DNA from: Chaunax sp. Z400
Taxonomy: Eukaryota > Chordata > Actinopteri > Lophiiformes > Chaunacidae
Reading direction: 5' to 3'
NCBI GenBank assembly: GCA_037577475.1
Contig: CM075197.1
Location: 19,232,650 to 19,296,649, forward strand
DNA length: 64,000 nucleotides
In this document: positions 23,641-37,600 of the stretch, piece after piece
How positions within the stretch are numbered: position 1 is the first letter of the stretch
How the letters are laid out: each line of letters begins with the position of its first letter
The notes under the pieces: model-generated
The model's input: only the letters and a program-made list of their open reading frames with translations
What the model was told of the DNA's origin: nothing
The model's database searches: none
Made by a program: the position numbers and the translations under genes

Positions 23641-24450
23641 ATTCGCTTCCATAGACACACACTGCTAGCATGGCTTAAAAGTTTTTTTTTTAAAGTTGTG
23701 TGTCTATGTGCAGACTGCAGTCTTGCTGCAGGCTGCAAAAACTCTTGCATATTTGTGTTGTTCAACAATATTCTAGTAGACATAGTCTGACTGGTGTTAG
23801 CTTTCTCTCTGCTTATTTGCCTAGCTGCCTACACTGCTGGTAGATCAATATTCTTTTCACTGAGGTCATCAATGGAAACACATTTATGTAATCGGGCAAA
23901 AGGAGATGTGAGGTAAAAAAAATAAATAAATCATTTACTTTCTTTAGATCTAGTTCAAAACTGCCTGCTATATAAAATAGTTGTGAATCACACTGCAGTG
24001 TTTGAGCATCTATTCATCCATGACAATATATCTGGATAGCGAGGGCTCTGCTTTCAGCTGCGGTTTGACATGAGAGGGCGTCTTGCCTCGCTGCAGCTGT
24101 TCTATGCGTTGACATCAGCCCACAGCACTTCTTCTCCAGAAATGTGGTGATATTACATTTCACCTTCTTTGGCTCTCCGGTGTTTTAAAATAGTCCAAAT
24201 GTTCCGAATCATGCAGTAAACAACACACACCCTCCTTTTTACAGCTTGCACTATCTTCTGAATGTTGCAACTCTAATCCATCACACTAGCTATTTATGGT
24301 CTCGATTAATGTTTCGCACTTCATATGGTGACTTGAGTATTTCCCACGAGGAGCGACTAAATATACTGGTAATCATGAGGGTTTTAAAACTGCAGAGTGC
24401 CACACAACTGTTTAGTGAAGCCATAAGCAGGCACAATAAAGAGCCTGCAG

Positions 24451-24588
<138 letters not shown>

Positions 24589-25374
24589 TCATCAGTCTGC
24601 ATATACAGAATAATATGGGTGGCAGCCAGGTCTCAAGTCTTGCTTCGTCCTGTGAAGCATTGTCTATAGAGGGATTGTTATGGTACAAAGCAGGGAAGTT
24701 ACCCTGCTGTATTGTGATAGCCTGTGACAGAGAGCTGGATTTCCAGTTCCCCTTTGAACTGTTTGCAGTGGGTACAGTAGTGGGACTTTGGGGGACATAC
24801 GTTTGAGCACATCATCCTCTCATGTTACCAAGGTTGAAGAATATCTCACAATCAGGTGTTATTCATGATTCAAAATGCCCTTCACTGCTTTTGTTCGATG
24901 TTTAATCCAGCTTTAGCCTTATATTTGATACTTAGCGCTGTGACCTCGCATCTAGCGCCAAGTAAGAGAAAAAATAAAATAAAAAATACAGTAGAAGACA
25001 TTCCCAAGCCACGGGCCCTGTTATTATTCCTCAAGATATCACCAAAATGCAATTATGTAATAATTGCCTCATCCTGTCGCCCTCTGAGACATTTTCTGTC
25101 GCAGGAGATTTATTCATGGTCTAGCGTCCGCTTTGTCGCCCAATCCTTTGAATCGGAGAGCACACCACTGCCCCGGAGGCTTTTGATAGAAGAAAGAAAG
25201 TTTACGTCAAACACTGCAGGCGCACACGTCAGGTTTAACATTTGTAGTATACATAGAACAGGCATTGAATCAACACATGCCTGTATTCACACCTGTCTTT
25301 TATATTGAAGCACTTATTTGAGCTCATGCCAATGGATAGAAAATGTTTTCATCCAGTGATACAGCAGTGACCTG

Positions 25375-25700
25375 TTATCTATAACCCCTTATCCTTTGCA
25401 GGGGGGGGCTGGAGCTTATCCCAGCTAACATTGGGTGAGGCGGGGTTCACCCTGGACCACTGGACAGTTCATCACAGGGTTAACATATGCAGACAAACAA
25501 CCATTTACACTCAAATTCACATCTTCACAGCTACGGTCAATTTAGGTTCACCAACTGATCTAACTTCATGTCTTTGGACTGTGGGAAGAAGCCGAAGCAC
25601 CCGGCACAGAGAGAATGTGTAAACTCCACACAGATGGGCTCCAGGTTTGGTTTTGAACTCACAACCTTTTTGCTGTAAGGCAATAGTGCTAACCACTGCA
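25375..25700 (+). repeat. longer copy of the interspersed repeat at 15630-15770
   Basis: The copy reads gctggagcttatcccagcta, caccctggaccactggacag, tcaatttaggttcaccaac, tctttggactgtgggaagaa and aactccacacagatgg, ending with ttgctgtaaggcaatagtgc and taaccactgca. It is about 325 bases and gives the fuller extent of the family whose 3' half is nested at 15.6 kb. Confidence 0.65.
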
Positions 25701-26014
25701 TCTCAAATAACAAAATTACAAGTCAGCTTTCAGCCCAGTGATACCCATTTTTTTCATATAGTATATATTATGTTATTATTATTGATATTATTTTTCTAAA
25801 AAGAAACTAAATCTCCTCTACTTTGCTAATCGCATGGTGTAATGTGTGTAATGTCTGGCTCTCTGAATCCTGTTTCAAATCATTTCATGACGGTCTCTCC
25901 AATTTCAAAAAAAAATCACAACTTAATTTTTTCATATTCATTTTGAAGTGCAGTATATATTTGAAAGTAAATTAGTTAAATTACTTTAAATTATTAAAGT
26001 AGGCCCAATCTCAC

Positions 26015-26217
26015 GGAAGCGTATTGCATTCACTTAAGAAAAAACAAATTTTGCCCCGTTTTTTCTGAATTAATGAGATCATTATCTCAGAATTCTGAGA
26101 TAAGTTTTCATGAAAAAAAAACTCTGCTCTGCTCTTCTGAATTAATGAGATAATTAAGTCATTAATTCAGAAAAACAGGGCAATTTTTTCTCTCTCAAGT
26201 GAACGCAATACACTTCC
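26015..26217. mobile_element. 203-bp hairpin MITE with long inverted arms
   Basis: The left arm (ggaagcgtattgcattcac, then ttttgccccgttttttctga) pairs with the inverted right arm (ggaagtgtattgcgttcac, then aattgccctgtttttctga) over about 60 bases with few mismatches. Near the middle, 26082-26103 is a perfect 22-bp palindrome centred on AATT. The element has no coding capacity. A transcript would fold into one long hairpin. Its high internal symmetry suggests a comparatively recent insertion. Confidence 0.7.
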
Positions 26218-29200
26218 ATACAATCTTATGCTTACTTGCTCAAAAAAAAAAAAAAAAAAAAAAAAAAAATGTAATGCCATTTGCAGAGGTAAAGGGATGA
26301 CTGCTAAACGACAGAATGCTCTGAATAGGGCTGCGATATAACATTTCCTCTTGTGTAGGTTATACAATCTGTGCATGTTTGCGAGTGTGTGTGTAGAGAT
26401 GAGACACCCTCTAATTTCAACTGTAATGAGACCACTCTAGGCTGCTCAACCTGCTGGGTCTCTCCATGAGTACATGTCAACACCCCGCGCCCCTCCGTCC
26501 ACCTCTCTCAGACATTGACTCACCTAGGGCACCCAGGATGTTGCATAAGGTTGTGCAATGTGTTCCATAAAGGCTCCTCAGAAAAGGGACCCCATTCCAA
26601 CCTTCCACCACAAGTCACCCCGTGTCATGCCTGTAGAAAAGATACTTATACAACCTGATCTGTTGCTTGTAGGTCTGTCATACAGTATAAGGGCACAATG
26701 AAGGCCACGATGAGGAATCACGTCCCGAGTTTCCCCATTTCATTTGAAAAACACAATGCTTAATCGTTATAGTTGGTATGCGGTCAAGAGCGGGATGATT
26801 TTATGGAACATTGTGTTTGGAGGTGAAGTTATCGGATGGTGCACAAATGCTGCCGACCTCCAGGACCAAGGCAGATCAGAAGATCGTGAGAACTGGCATT
26901 AGATTAAGGGAAATGCCTTACTCTGGCTCACGCTGGTCAATTTGATTCACATTTTCCCCAATGCGTGTGCTCATGAACCGTCTTTAAGAAAATACGTCAT
27001 CATCAGTCACATGCCTCCATCCCGTCCAACTAATATTAATCTGTGTTCAAAAGGTTCATGCAAAGCGGCATGGATGATAGGAGAGCAATCAGAGCCAACA
27101 CCAACAAGTCGGTCTCAAGCTTAAAGCTAAAAAGAATGCTGCGTCTGTTGTTTGGGCACATTTTGGCCTCCAGCGTGTTTACAGTTCAGTTTCAGACACA
27201 CTTAGCTGTGTGTTTGAGCTCATCCTCCAAAAAGCTTTTCTCTTTTAGTCCGTGGCTTTAATGAAACCCTCATTTGTCCTGTATTATAGAAGTACGGTCA
27301 ATCGCAAGGAAGGCATCACCAATTTCAATTCATTTGAGATTTAAAGATCACAGGTGTGCAAGTTTCAAATGGGATTCTGAGAACCTGCTTAAGAAAGGTT
27401 TTTAACCCTCAGCATAGAGAAAAGCTCAAGTATAAATCCAGGAACATCTTTTAAAAAAATTACGCTTAAGTAAAAGTAAATAAATAATATAAAGCATAAT
27501 GCACTTAAAAGTGTGAAAAGTGAAAGAAGTCATTATGTCCCCCAATGAGTGTTGCACTATTATGTATTATTGGCTTATTATTGGTGATGTATTTGTGAAA
27601 GTAGTATTTTGCTGTTGTAGCTGGTGTTGGGAGTTTAATAGTGCGTCGTATTTTGTAGGCTCATCATGTTTTGTATGTAACATCTTGGTGTGTAAACTAG
27701 TACCATACTACAGTACAGTAAGAACCTTCATTTCCCACTGAATTGTAGTGGAATTACCTTTAAATACCTCTAATTTGTACTTAAGTACTGCACTTGTGAA
27801 ATGTATTTCCACAACTTTTCTAATGTCTTGTATTTATAACATTCATTTGTTATTATGTACAAAAGATGCCACAATTGCCCGACCATTCACTTTTCACTGC
27901 TAGCCCGCTGAGTACCTAAAACGCTCATATGTTGCAAAACAGCTCATGATTCACTTCTGCATCACAGTCTACACTGAATTGGGTTGGGAGAGTAATTCAA
28001 CAGGATATTGCCTATTTTTCCACTGACACGCCAATCTTTTGAGCGGCATTATGTAAGTTTCTCATCAAAGGCCTCCTTTCCTAAAAAGCGAGTCTTTGGT
28101 TTGACTGGAAAACAACTCTGTACACAACACTGGACAACTGCCTGCAGTCTAGTGGCATTGAGTTATCTCATCCAGGCATGAAGTCATCGGTCACATGGAG
28201 CACAGTAGTCTGCTCAAAGTGAGCTTTTGTTCACCTCAGCTGTTAAGTCACAGCAAAAAAAAAAAAAGCACAAAAAAAGCACTCTATTCATCACACATTC
28301 TGAAGAATCACGATGAAGTGTGTTCATTTCTGTGCACTTACGTAAGGATGCTTACACAAATAGAAACAGTAAAACGAGTAGGAAAAGGCATATAGTGATA
28401 TAAAAAGCCACTCTGAAACTGTTAGACCTTTAACTTTGTTCAAGATAATTTGCAGAAAATTGTCAGGAGTTCAGGCTTATTAATTACAGAAGATAAAGCC
28501 CAAGTATCCACCCAGGAAGCAGGGTTAAGTTACATCGGTCATGTGCTGAGGCCCAGGTGTACCATTTCCATCTCTGTCTTCAATCACGCTTTCATTACAG
28601 TATGCCTTCTTTACAGTATCACGTGAGGGAAAAAGTGAGGGAGTTGGAGGCTGCTGCTGCTGCTGGTGGAAACACAAAGACTCGGCTTGCTTTTATCAGC
28701 TGAATCAGTCAGCTCCGGTATCCGTTGTCTGGATCAGAGTGTGCCGTTGCAGTCTTAAGTGGAACTTTTAGTAACAGGGAAGTACAAATGAAGTGTGTAG
28801 AAGAGCTGCTTGAAATGAAATTTGACAACACGGCAGCAAGCTGAATGCGGAAAGAGGCCACAAAAAAAAAAAAATGCTCCAGTAATTTCTATGCAGATTT
28901 ATGCCGGTAGAGAAAGTGATTTTCATTTGATGAGATTTCTTAAAATAAGTTCATTTGAAAACAAGTTTCAAATTTCAGGATCGAATTACTTAATAATAAA
29001 AGATTAGTCCTATCCTTATTTAAAAAAAATAAAATAAAAAATTAACCACAGACAGACAATACCTGATGTCTCCTAATGACTTTGGCAAAACCTCTAAATA
29101 TTCCTTGAGCATCACCTCAACTATTTTGCCAGGTAGAGGATGGATTCCATGAAATATGATATTACAGATGCACATGATCCCCAGAGGATATATCTTAACA

Positions 29201-29640
29201 ACTTTGGTGACCTTTTGACTTTTCCTCTATGTGCCATAAGCAGATTAGAGATTTTCACTTATCTCTTGCAATGGATAAACATCTACAGTATGGATTGGGG
29301 CACTCGGTAGCAGCATGCTGTAAATGGGATTGAAACAAAATGAACTACCTGTGCCTTTGTTTAGTGGTAATGAAGGAATATGTCAGCCGATGAAACAATG
29401 AGGCTCAGTGGAAGAAACAATGGAAGAAAATGCTCCGTCAACATTTAGAAATACATGCGATGCCTATTAATGGAATGGAACATTTGTTAGTTTTGGTATT
29501 TTCATGGCAATAAGAAGACGTGTTACCAGCGTACCCTTTGGCAGTGCTGTTCTCTCCACATTAGCCATAAACCATGAGCAGGACTGGTCTATCTAATTGC
29601 TAAACCTGCAGCAGTCATGAAAGGAAAGCTATAAACAGAC

Positions 29641-31609
29641 ACACTGAACAATAAAGCCTTTATTTTTTTTTTTTGTATTTCCATAGTTCAAGTTTGTCAG
29701 TCCCACCCAATGAAAAGGTGGCAAACAGAGTAAAGGAGTAAGAGGTAGAGCAAGTGTTCCATTCTCATTGTGATTAGCGTAAAAACTTTTACACACCAAG
29801 GGAATGGCCAGCCAAAGAAGGCCGACTAAAAAAAAAACTAAAAAACAGCAGCTTCTTTGTGGTGTCACTAGCTTTCCCTTATTATTCACAATCATAAATA
29901 CTCCTAACTCACTGACTTTTGATAAAGGTTGCACTACAGTGTAAACCAGAGAGGCGATGAGTGCCAGCCATGAACAGAGGCATGGGAGTCATCATCACAA
30001 TCATCACCACCATCATCACAGTCTCTGAACACTTGGGAGTGGGGAAACTGCCACATGGCAGGGGCCTCTTGCTGCGTCTCCGAGGTGAAGATGCTCTGCA
30101 TAGTATGGTCAGACAGACGAGATAATGACTGCCCACCATGGACTGAAAAAAGGCTCTCTGTCCAGCACTCCAGGAAGAGTACGACCTGGGGAAAAATAAA
30201 TGCCTCGTCTCCACATTAAGGAGAGCACAGAAACCTGAGCAGAGGAGCCTGACAGCAAATCAGTCCAAAATAGGTGCATGATACTCAGCTGGCCCTGTGA
30301 GTGTTTGTGTATGTGTGTCACACTGCATTAAAACTAACTACTACCAACCACTCTACCACTCATCAGCACTGCCAGGCTGGGAGAGTGCCATGTTACATTA
30401 AAAAAGGAGATAGTATTTACATCTTCAACACATAAATTATTTCCCGATCATACTGTCTGTGTAATGCATAATAATGAGTCTGGGGGGGAAAAAAACAAAA
30501 AAAAAACAAAAAAAAAACAGAAGTGCCTCATATGAAAAAACTGTACTGACTCCAGAATTGAGAAAAGAGAAAACAATGTTTACATGCTGCTGAAATAAAT
30601 CTAAAATGCAGGCTAGGCCAAGTCCCAAAAAAAAAGAAGGAAAAAAAAACCCAAACAATTAATGCAGTAATTCTTGAGGATGATTTGAAAAATGGCACAC
30701 AGAGACAAAGCTCTGAGTTTGATTGGGCAACCCTGAATACTTCATGGTAGCAACAAAGGCTACACCGAAGCCAACTGGATAATACCAGAGAAAGAAGACG
30801 AGTACAGGGAGTCGCTGCATGAAGGCCTTAGCCTGAATCCAGGTCCGTTCAGGTGATACCGGACACTTTCCATTCCTGCCTCACTCCTAAGAGAACTAGA
30901 AATGACTTGAACTCTTCCCATCCAGAATGTGACCCCTGACATTTCTCATGTGTTTTGTCTCGGCTCTGGAGACATCCCAGCGATTGTCAGCAGAGCAAAC
31001 GCCTCAGGGAAGTAAAGGGGTCGAACTATTCACCTGACACATCCTGACAAATAAGGTCCCAGTCTACTAAAAGTCTCACGCCTACAGTATCAAAACTCTG
31101 TGTAGTGAGTAAAACATGCAAAGCATATGCAAATATAGCTTTCATTACACAAAAAAAAAATTTAAACATTAACTGTTGGTTTTGCAGATGAAATTCAAAG
31201 TATTCATACAATATGCGTCACGAAGAAATAATGGCTGGCTCTGTCCGTTCTCAAGAGAGAGATAAAAGGGTCGGCGGGGTGAAAACAAATTTTAAAAAAT
31301 TAAAAAAATCAATCGGGTTCAGTTCATATTTATCGTGTTCAATAACTGCACACACAAGGAAGCCTGGAGGAGTGAATTAAACCTCTTCAGTTTGGTTTCG
31401 GACCGTTCATATTACCTCCACTCTCCCACTCCAGTGCTGCTTGGGCTTGCTTTAAGTCTTTGGATCACTCCCCCCCTGATGTGTGTGGGTGCACGAGAGT
31501 CTGTCATTCCAGTGAGGTTTTTAAAAAAAAAAGAAAAAGGCAGGCCATTGGTGAGTTTGGCCGAGAGGTCCCCGCCTACCCTGATGTGGTGGAGTCTGGA
31601 GGGAGCCCA
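29641..31609 (-). other. map2k6: predicted map2k6 3' UTR
   Basis: Non-coding sequence follows the map2k6 stop codon on the - strand. The first convincing reverse-strand poly(A) signal I noticed is at 29659-29664, giving a UTR of about 1.95 kb. Shorter isoforms cannot be excluded. Confidence 0.4.
29659..29664 (-). terminator. map2k6: map2k6 poly(A) signal candidate
   Basis: AATAAA on the - strand, followed by a T-rich run and tgtgtctg (reading the - strand), fits a cleavage region. It faces the kcnj2 poly(A) site across the gene-poor block, so the two genes are convergent. Confidence 0.4.
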
Positions 31610-34600
31610 TCAGTCATCCAGGATGACCTTGACAAAACTGGCCACGTCTGTCTGTTTGCAGTCATGCATGGTGAAAAACGGATGTTGCTGCAAAGAAGAC
31701 AGAGAGAGTGAGAAATATGTTCCTGGAAGAAAATATTGAAAAAGATGGCTGTATTGTTGTTTACTTGTGAAACACACACATCTTAGTCTTGGTGGGTTAT
31801 TTGGGTAAACCTGGCCTCTTGTGGAGAAAAATCAAGAACTAGCACACGCTGAACATTCCAGTAGAAATGTTGATAGTGGACAAAGTCTCATAATGCATAA
31901 TGTCTGTTTGAGTCACAGGAAAAAAAAATACATAAAATCTACTGACCATTAATTCTGTATAAGCTGGTCTTTCATTTGGTTTCTTTCTTAAGCTGTAAAA
32001 ACACACAGATAAACACAAAAGTGAGACAAACAGAAAATACCTACATCCAAATGGAAACACAACTTCTGACAAAAGCCACGTGATTTCTACGTCATCTTGG
32101 GTTAAAGCTCCACATACACGGTACAAACACTGTCTCAGTGAACACAGAGTAAACACTGACCCCTGCTGGGCCTCTGTGCTACAAGGTTACAGAGGAGCAT
32201 GACACTTAAAGTCTTTGTATTTGAAGGCCTGTCACAATTATTACATCATCGCCTGATCGCAATTATTTGAATTAACCACAGTTATTTGGCATAATTATTA
32301 GAACTGCTTCCATTCATCTGTATGAAAACAGCTGGATGACACACAAATGTCATATTTCCATTACTATTTCCACGCTGTCATCCACCGTTAGATGTCTGAC
32401 TGACACTTGTTAATGTCGTCATCTGGTTGCACTCATTCTGCTATGAGTGGAGGATTTGCAGCAAAACGTAGTGGTCAAAAATGCTTTTACCACAAATCTA
32501 AAAAACATCTACGGATCGACCAGCACACCCAATTCACTGAACCAGACAGCTGCAGCCTCAGGTCCATCCTGCAACAGGCCATCACTAAAGCTTTCAGACG
32601 AGAGTCTAAATATACCGAGCAACAGTAGAAAAGCTTCTTTTTATATTTTTTATTTCATGCCATCCTGTTATTAAATATCAAAGGCAAATTATGGTTCACA
32701 CATCTTTATTTACCCTTTAGCCATACAGAAAAATCATTTGTGTGCAGATTAGTATTTGTTGCCTTCGTGTTTACAAGTCAAAAAGTGTGGATGGTGAGAC
32801 AGAGAGCAACAACAGTCAGTAACGTGTGTGTGTGTGACCACCTCCAGCATTTATCACATCTCCTTTGCATGGAATTGATAGGACGGTTAATCTGGACTTG
32901 TGGGATGACACGCCATTCTTCCTGCAGTGCTGTGACAAGTTGTGCGTGTGTTGCTGGAGCAGGATCTCTCCGTCTCACCCGGCGATCCAGAACATCCCAC
33001 TAATGCTCTATTGGGTTGAGATCTAGTGAATATGTTGACCAAGGAAGGACAGCGACATTGGTCTGGTCCAGGTGGGCTACTCCCAACAGACATGAGCCAC
33101 ATGTGGTCTGGCATTGTCATGCATGAAGGTGATGCCTGATTGCTGTATCCTGGGGAATGACATGAGGAGCTAGAACCGGATAGCTGTCAGTGTACCGTGG
33201 ATGTGGACAAGGTCTGACTGCCATCCATTAGCAATGGCTCCCCACATCATGACATCACCACCAAACGGTCCACTTCCTGGATGTCATCATCAAGTTTTGC
33301 AGAAGCCGTGGCATCATCAGTTGTTTCAGTAGGACATTAATTAGACCTATGATTTTAATGCCTTGGCCAGATGCTTTCAATCATGCACAGAAAAGTCTCA
33401 CCAACATCATCATTTACTCTGAAATGCACCAATGACTGTTATTTCTATGTTGTGACTAAATGATGGTTATTCATGATTTAACATGTTTTGGTTTTGAGTA
33501 CTTAAAAAAAGTCATTTATATGTATCACATGTTTATTTGTTTCAGTAGATAAGGACTAGTGAAAGGAAAATATTGTTGTTGTTTTTTTATTATGTGTTTC
33601 TACTGTTGCTCAGTATATAAATGTGACAGTGCCAATAAATGGCTCCACTTCCTCATAAGGTGTCTTTGTATTATAAAAGTATGATTAGACTTATACTATA
33701 ATGCTGGGATAAATCGTTCATTAAGTAGCAATTATTCATCAGCAGAAATGCCATATTTGAGACAGCCCCACATCTTTGTCATGGGGTTCGAGGCTCACCA
33801 CTGGGAGATGAAGTCTACAAACTCTGGGGAGAAGCGGTCGGCGGGCAGCTGTGGAGACGGCTCATCCACCACCTGTTTGAGCTGCTGGAACGGGGTGCCC
33901 CATGCCTCGTAGGGGAATTTCAAAATGGCCAGCTCGATCTGGGAGATTTAAACAAGAATCAAACAGGTAAGAGCTACATTTCATGGAGGCATGTTATGAT
34001 TTGGCTCAATGCAATATGCTTTGGGTGATTTCTCTGGCTTCTTAAGTACAAGTGAGAGCACATAGCGATAAATAAGACATAAAAGTAGCTCCTTAGTGAC
34101 CTCAAAGTAAAACGAATAAAGTTCTGTCAATATGTAAGCCTTGTTATGGAGTAACTGAGGACAGCACGGACTGCAAATGATTTGGCATCAACATGGCACA
34201 GGTAGCAAATTGTCAAAGGGCACCATGACTAAGCACTAGGCTGTGTTAAATAGTATTCACCTATGGCATTATTTGGCAAAGTGTACTTGTTTTGGGAGAG
34301 GGGACTGACATGGAGTTGTGTATAACTTAGAGTGTGATGACTGTCAAACAAAATGAGTGAAACAGAGTGAGAGAAGCTCAAGTTTTACTGGTGGGATAAA
34401 TAGTAAGGGTTTATTATTTCATTATCATCCACCAGTAACTGTCCTCATCAAATGAAGTCAAGTGAAGTAACTGATTACACAAGATCAAACATGTACATTT
34501 TAGTCTTTGCCATCAAAGTTCGCAATATCTGAAATAAGATTATAGATTAGTAGGTTTATATTCACCAATATTTAAATATTTAATTACATATAGATTCATT

Positions 34601-37600
34601 TATATATTTAACAGTGAGTGAGTGAACATGGTTGTAGCATTAATAACATAGATGTCTGCAGAGATTCATTATTTTTCCTTGAACAAAATGAAATGGCATT
34701 GTTCTGTGAGCAGAATTAAGAGCCACATTTTGACACCCAACCCTACTCACCATTGTGATACCGAGACTCCATATGTCTGACTTGACACTGTAGCCTTTCT
34801 GGTTGAGGTCAGGGTTAATTCTCTCGGGCTGAAATGGAAAGTGACACCACCACTTGAGAATAATTTGATAATCACAAGCTATAATTATGCTGTACATGGA
34901 GGAACATGGAGTTATTGTTTTTTGAAGCCGTTTTTCTTTCTTTGCAGTCACCAGGTGAAAAACAAATGTTGCAATTGCATAAATGTATTGGACAAATTGT
35001 TACTGTATTGATTTATAAAGTTGTTGCAATAAAAAGTGCTTAAAATAAATGCTATTTTAATGACATGACATGAATTAAAATTCCTCAAGAGTTAAAAACT
35101 CACATAAAATTGAAGATAAATGATTCTATGAGACAATTTAAAGTCATTCACTGGCTTCATGAGTCTACATTCCAGGCAAGAAAGCTCCGTGGTTAGGACA
35201 GTAGAGGCCTGATTAGTCTGGGGTTAGATTTTTGGTTTTACTCCAACTAAAGGGGGACTCGAAGTTCTCAGACATTAACAGGGGAATCCTTCAGGATATC
35301 TTTGGAGAACCATTTCGTAAATCTTAGCTAGCATGTGCCATTAGTCCTTACGTACCGCCATGTATGGCTTGCAGCCGGCATCCATTGTTTTCGCCACGGA
35401 GTCCACCAGGTGGCCACTGATGCCGAAGTCGCACATTTTCACTTGACCCAGTGTGTTGATCAGAACATTGGAGGGCTTCACATCTGGAGACAGATAGACA
35501 TTATGAGATAGAGAACATAGCAATAGAACTAAATGCACCCACTGACAATGCGATCTCCTGATTACCTCTGTGTATCACTGACAGGTTACTGTGTAGGTGC
35601 TCCAATGCCTTCACAATCTGTAGAGTGCATAGAGAAAATGAAGGGATTTAGAATTTTTGGAGCGATATCCTCATATATGACATCTCAGTGATTACAATGA
35701 GTGTTTTACATGCACATTAATGCAATGATATGTAGAGGAAATATCAGCTAAATTGTTTCGTGATCTACTTATCGTTGGGATTCGTGATGCAAATTCCCTG
35801 GACTCACACATTTTATGAAGCAAAACATATCTGAGTAACCAGTGAGCATGGCCTCAGTCCGCAGAGCTATTTCAAAATAGACGAAGAAAAATGGCGACTG
35901 GATTTTAAATGTGTGGCCGATTTAAGCCGGGTTCAGACTACAAGAGTTTTCAAATATAACTGCAGCACACACAAGAGGAAAAACTTCACAGATGTTCTCC
36001 TCTCTAATTTCAAACATGAACACCCTGCGAGATTTTGAAAATAATGGTGTGTTAAACACTGCAGGATATTATTAGGAGTGAGCCAGAGGGAACAATGCAC
36101 CACCTCAGATGATCTCACATAAACTCATGGGGATGTAAACACGAATCATCTGGGGATGACATGTCCCCCCTATTCTGGCAGGGGTGGATGAGAGGCAGGC
36201 ATGTAGCTCCTGGTCCAGAGTCCTCAGTCGCTCCCTGTAAGCTCAGTTTGCACAAATTAATCCTCAAAAATGGGGGCAGAATTGCAATGGGATTTCTTGA
36301 AACTATAAGGTACTCCTTCTCCAATGATATCCTAAACCTGTTCAAAGCCATCTTTTCTGATGTCTGCCAGCAGTAGCAAGCCTTTTGAGCTTTCTGGTGC
36401 ACATCAACTCCAAGGGTCACAGGCCCAGTCAAACTGTAAAAAAAAGGCCTGGATGAAAAATCGTGACTAAATCTCTCAGAGCATCATCGTTGACAGACGT
36501 GGCTTTAGCTAACAATAGCCTCAAGGGCTAAAATGTTTATTGCTGTTGATTTTTCTCTCATTGGTTATTGTAGTGCCACACAGAAAACATTGACACAATC
36601 ATCCATCCACTTTAACTCCTAAATATCAAACATTGTTTGAGATTACCACGGCAGCAGATTGGATCTGTAACCCCCCCCCCAAGGTTACAGATAATCTGTG
36701 CTGAACGTTGGTACTGACCAGGGCCCAGACCTGATTTCTCCTCTGATTGTCAGGAGGGTTCAATCAGAAATAAATCAACCAAACTTTCCTACGGTCTGAG
36801 GCTGGCATTAAAGCTTACTATTTAAAGTCCTGTTTCTCCTTTGTTTACACCACACACAAACAGAGACGTAAACGTGACAATACGTGGTTTAAGGGGCAGT
36901 TACATGATATGATTAAAAAAAAAAAAAGAACATTCCATGTTAAAGCACTAATTTTTGTTCTTCTCATTTTGCTCTCAAAAATCAATGTGAATAAGTGAAA
37001 TGTTGAACTATTCCTTTAATGTACATGTAAACGCACTTGATATCTTAGAGAAACTTATTATGTAAAATATGACAGGATGTACTGCTACTGTGATCTTGCC
37101 CAAGATGTCCTCAGGGATGGTTTTGCCTTTGTCTATGACCTTCTTATAGAACTTATCCAGAGACGTGTCCATGAGCTCCATACAGATCCAAACATCCCCC
37201 TGAAAAAAAGAACATGACACCGTGGAGCAGCGTTGTACCACCGATGCTTTGTTGAGTGTAAAACAAACAAAAAGGCATGGTAGAGAAGGGTCTTCATCGC
37301 GGCGAATGTGCATGATCTCCGTATAAAAAGTCAGAAACTTCATTGCTTATTTACCTCTCTGAAGAGGGCGCCGTAGAAGGTCACGGTGAAGAAGCAGTCC
37401 ACTGTCCGCATGGAAATGTCCAGGTCCATCAGAAGCCTCTTCTGCTCCAAAGTGTTGACTGTGGCACGAATCCTCTGAGGACATTGACATCACAGATTGA
37501 GCAGCCAGTGTCATCAGCAAAACAGATATAGTTCAATTCAAACGGTGTCCGGTGTCCTAGTAACCACGTATACAATACGTCACACATCCAGCAGATCTTA

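Noticed and set aside
36115..36432. 105-codon - strand open frame in map2k6 intron 6
   Set aside because: It is intronic and possibly inside a decayed DNA element. No domain and no splice support.
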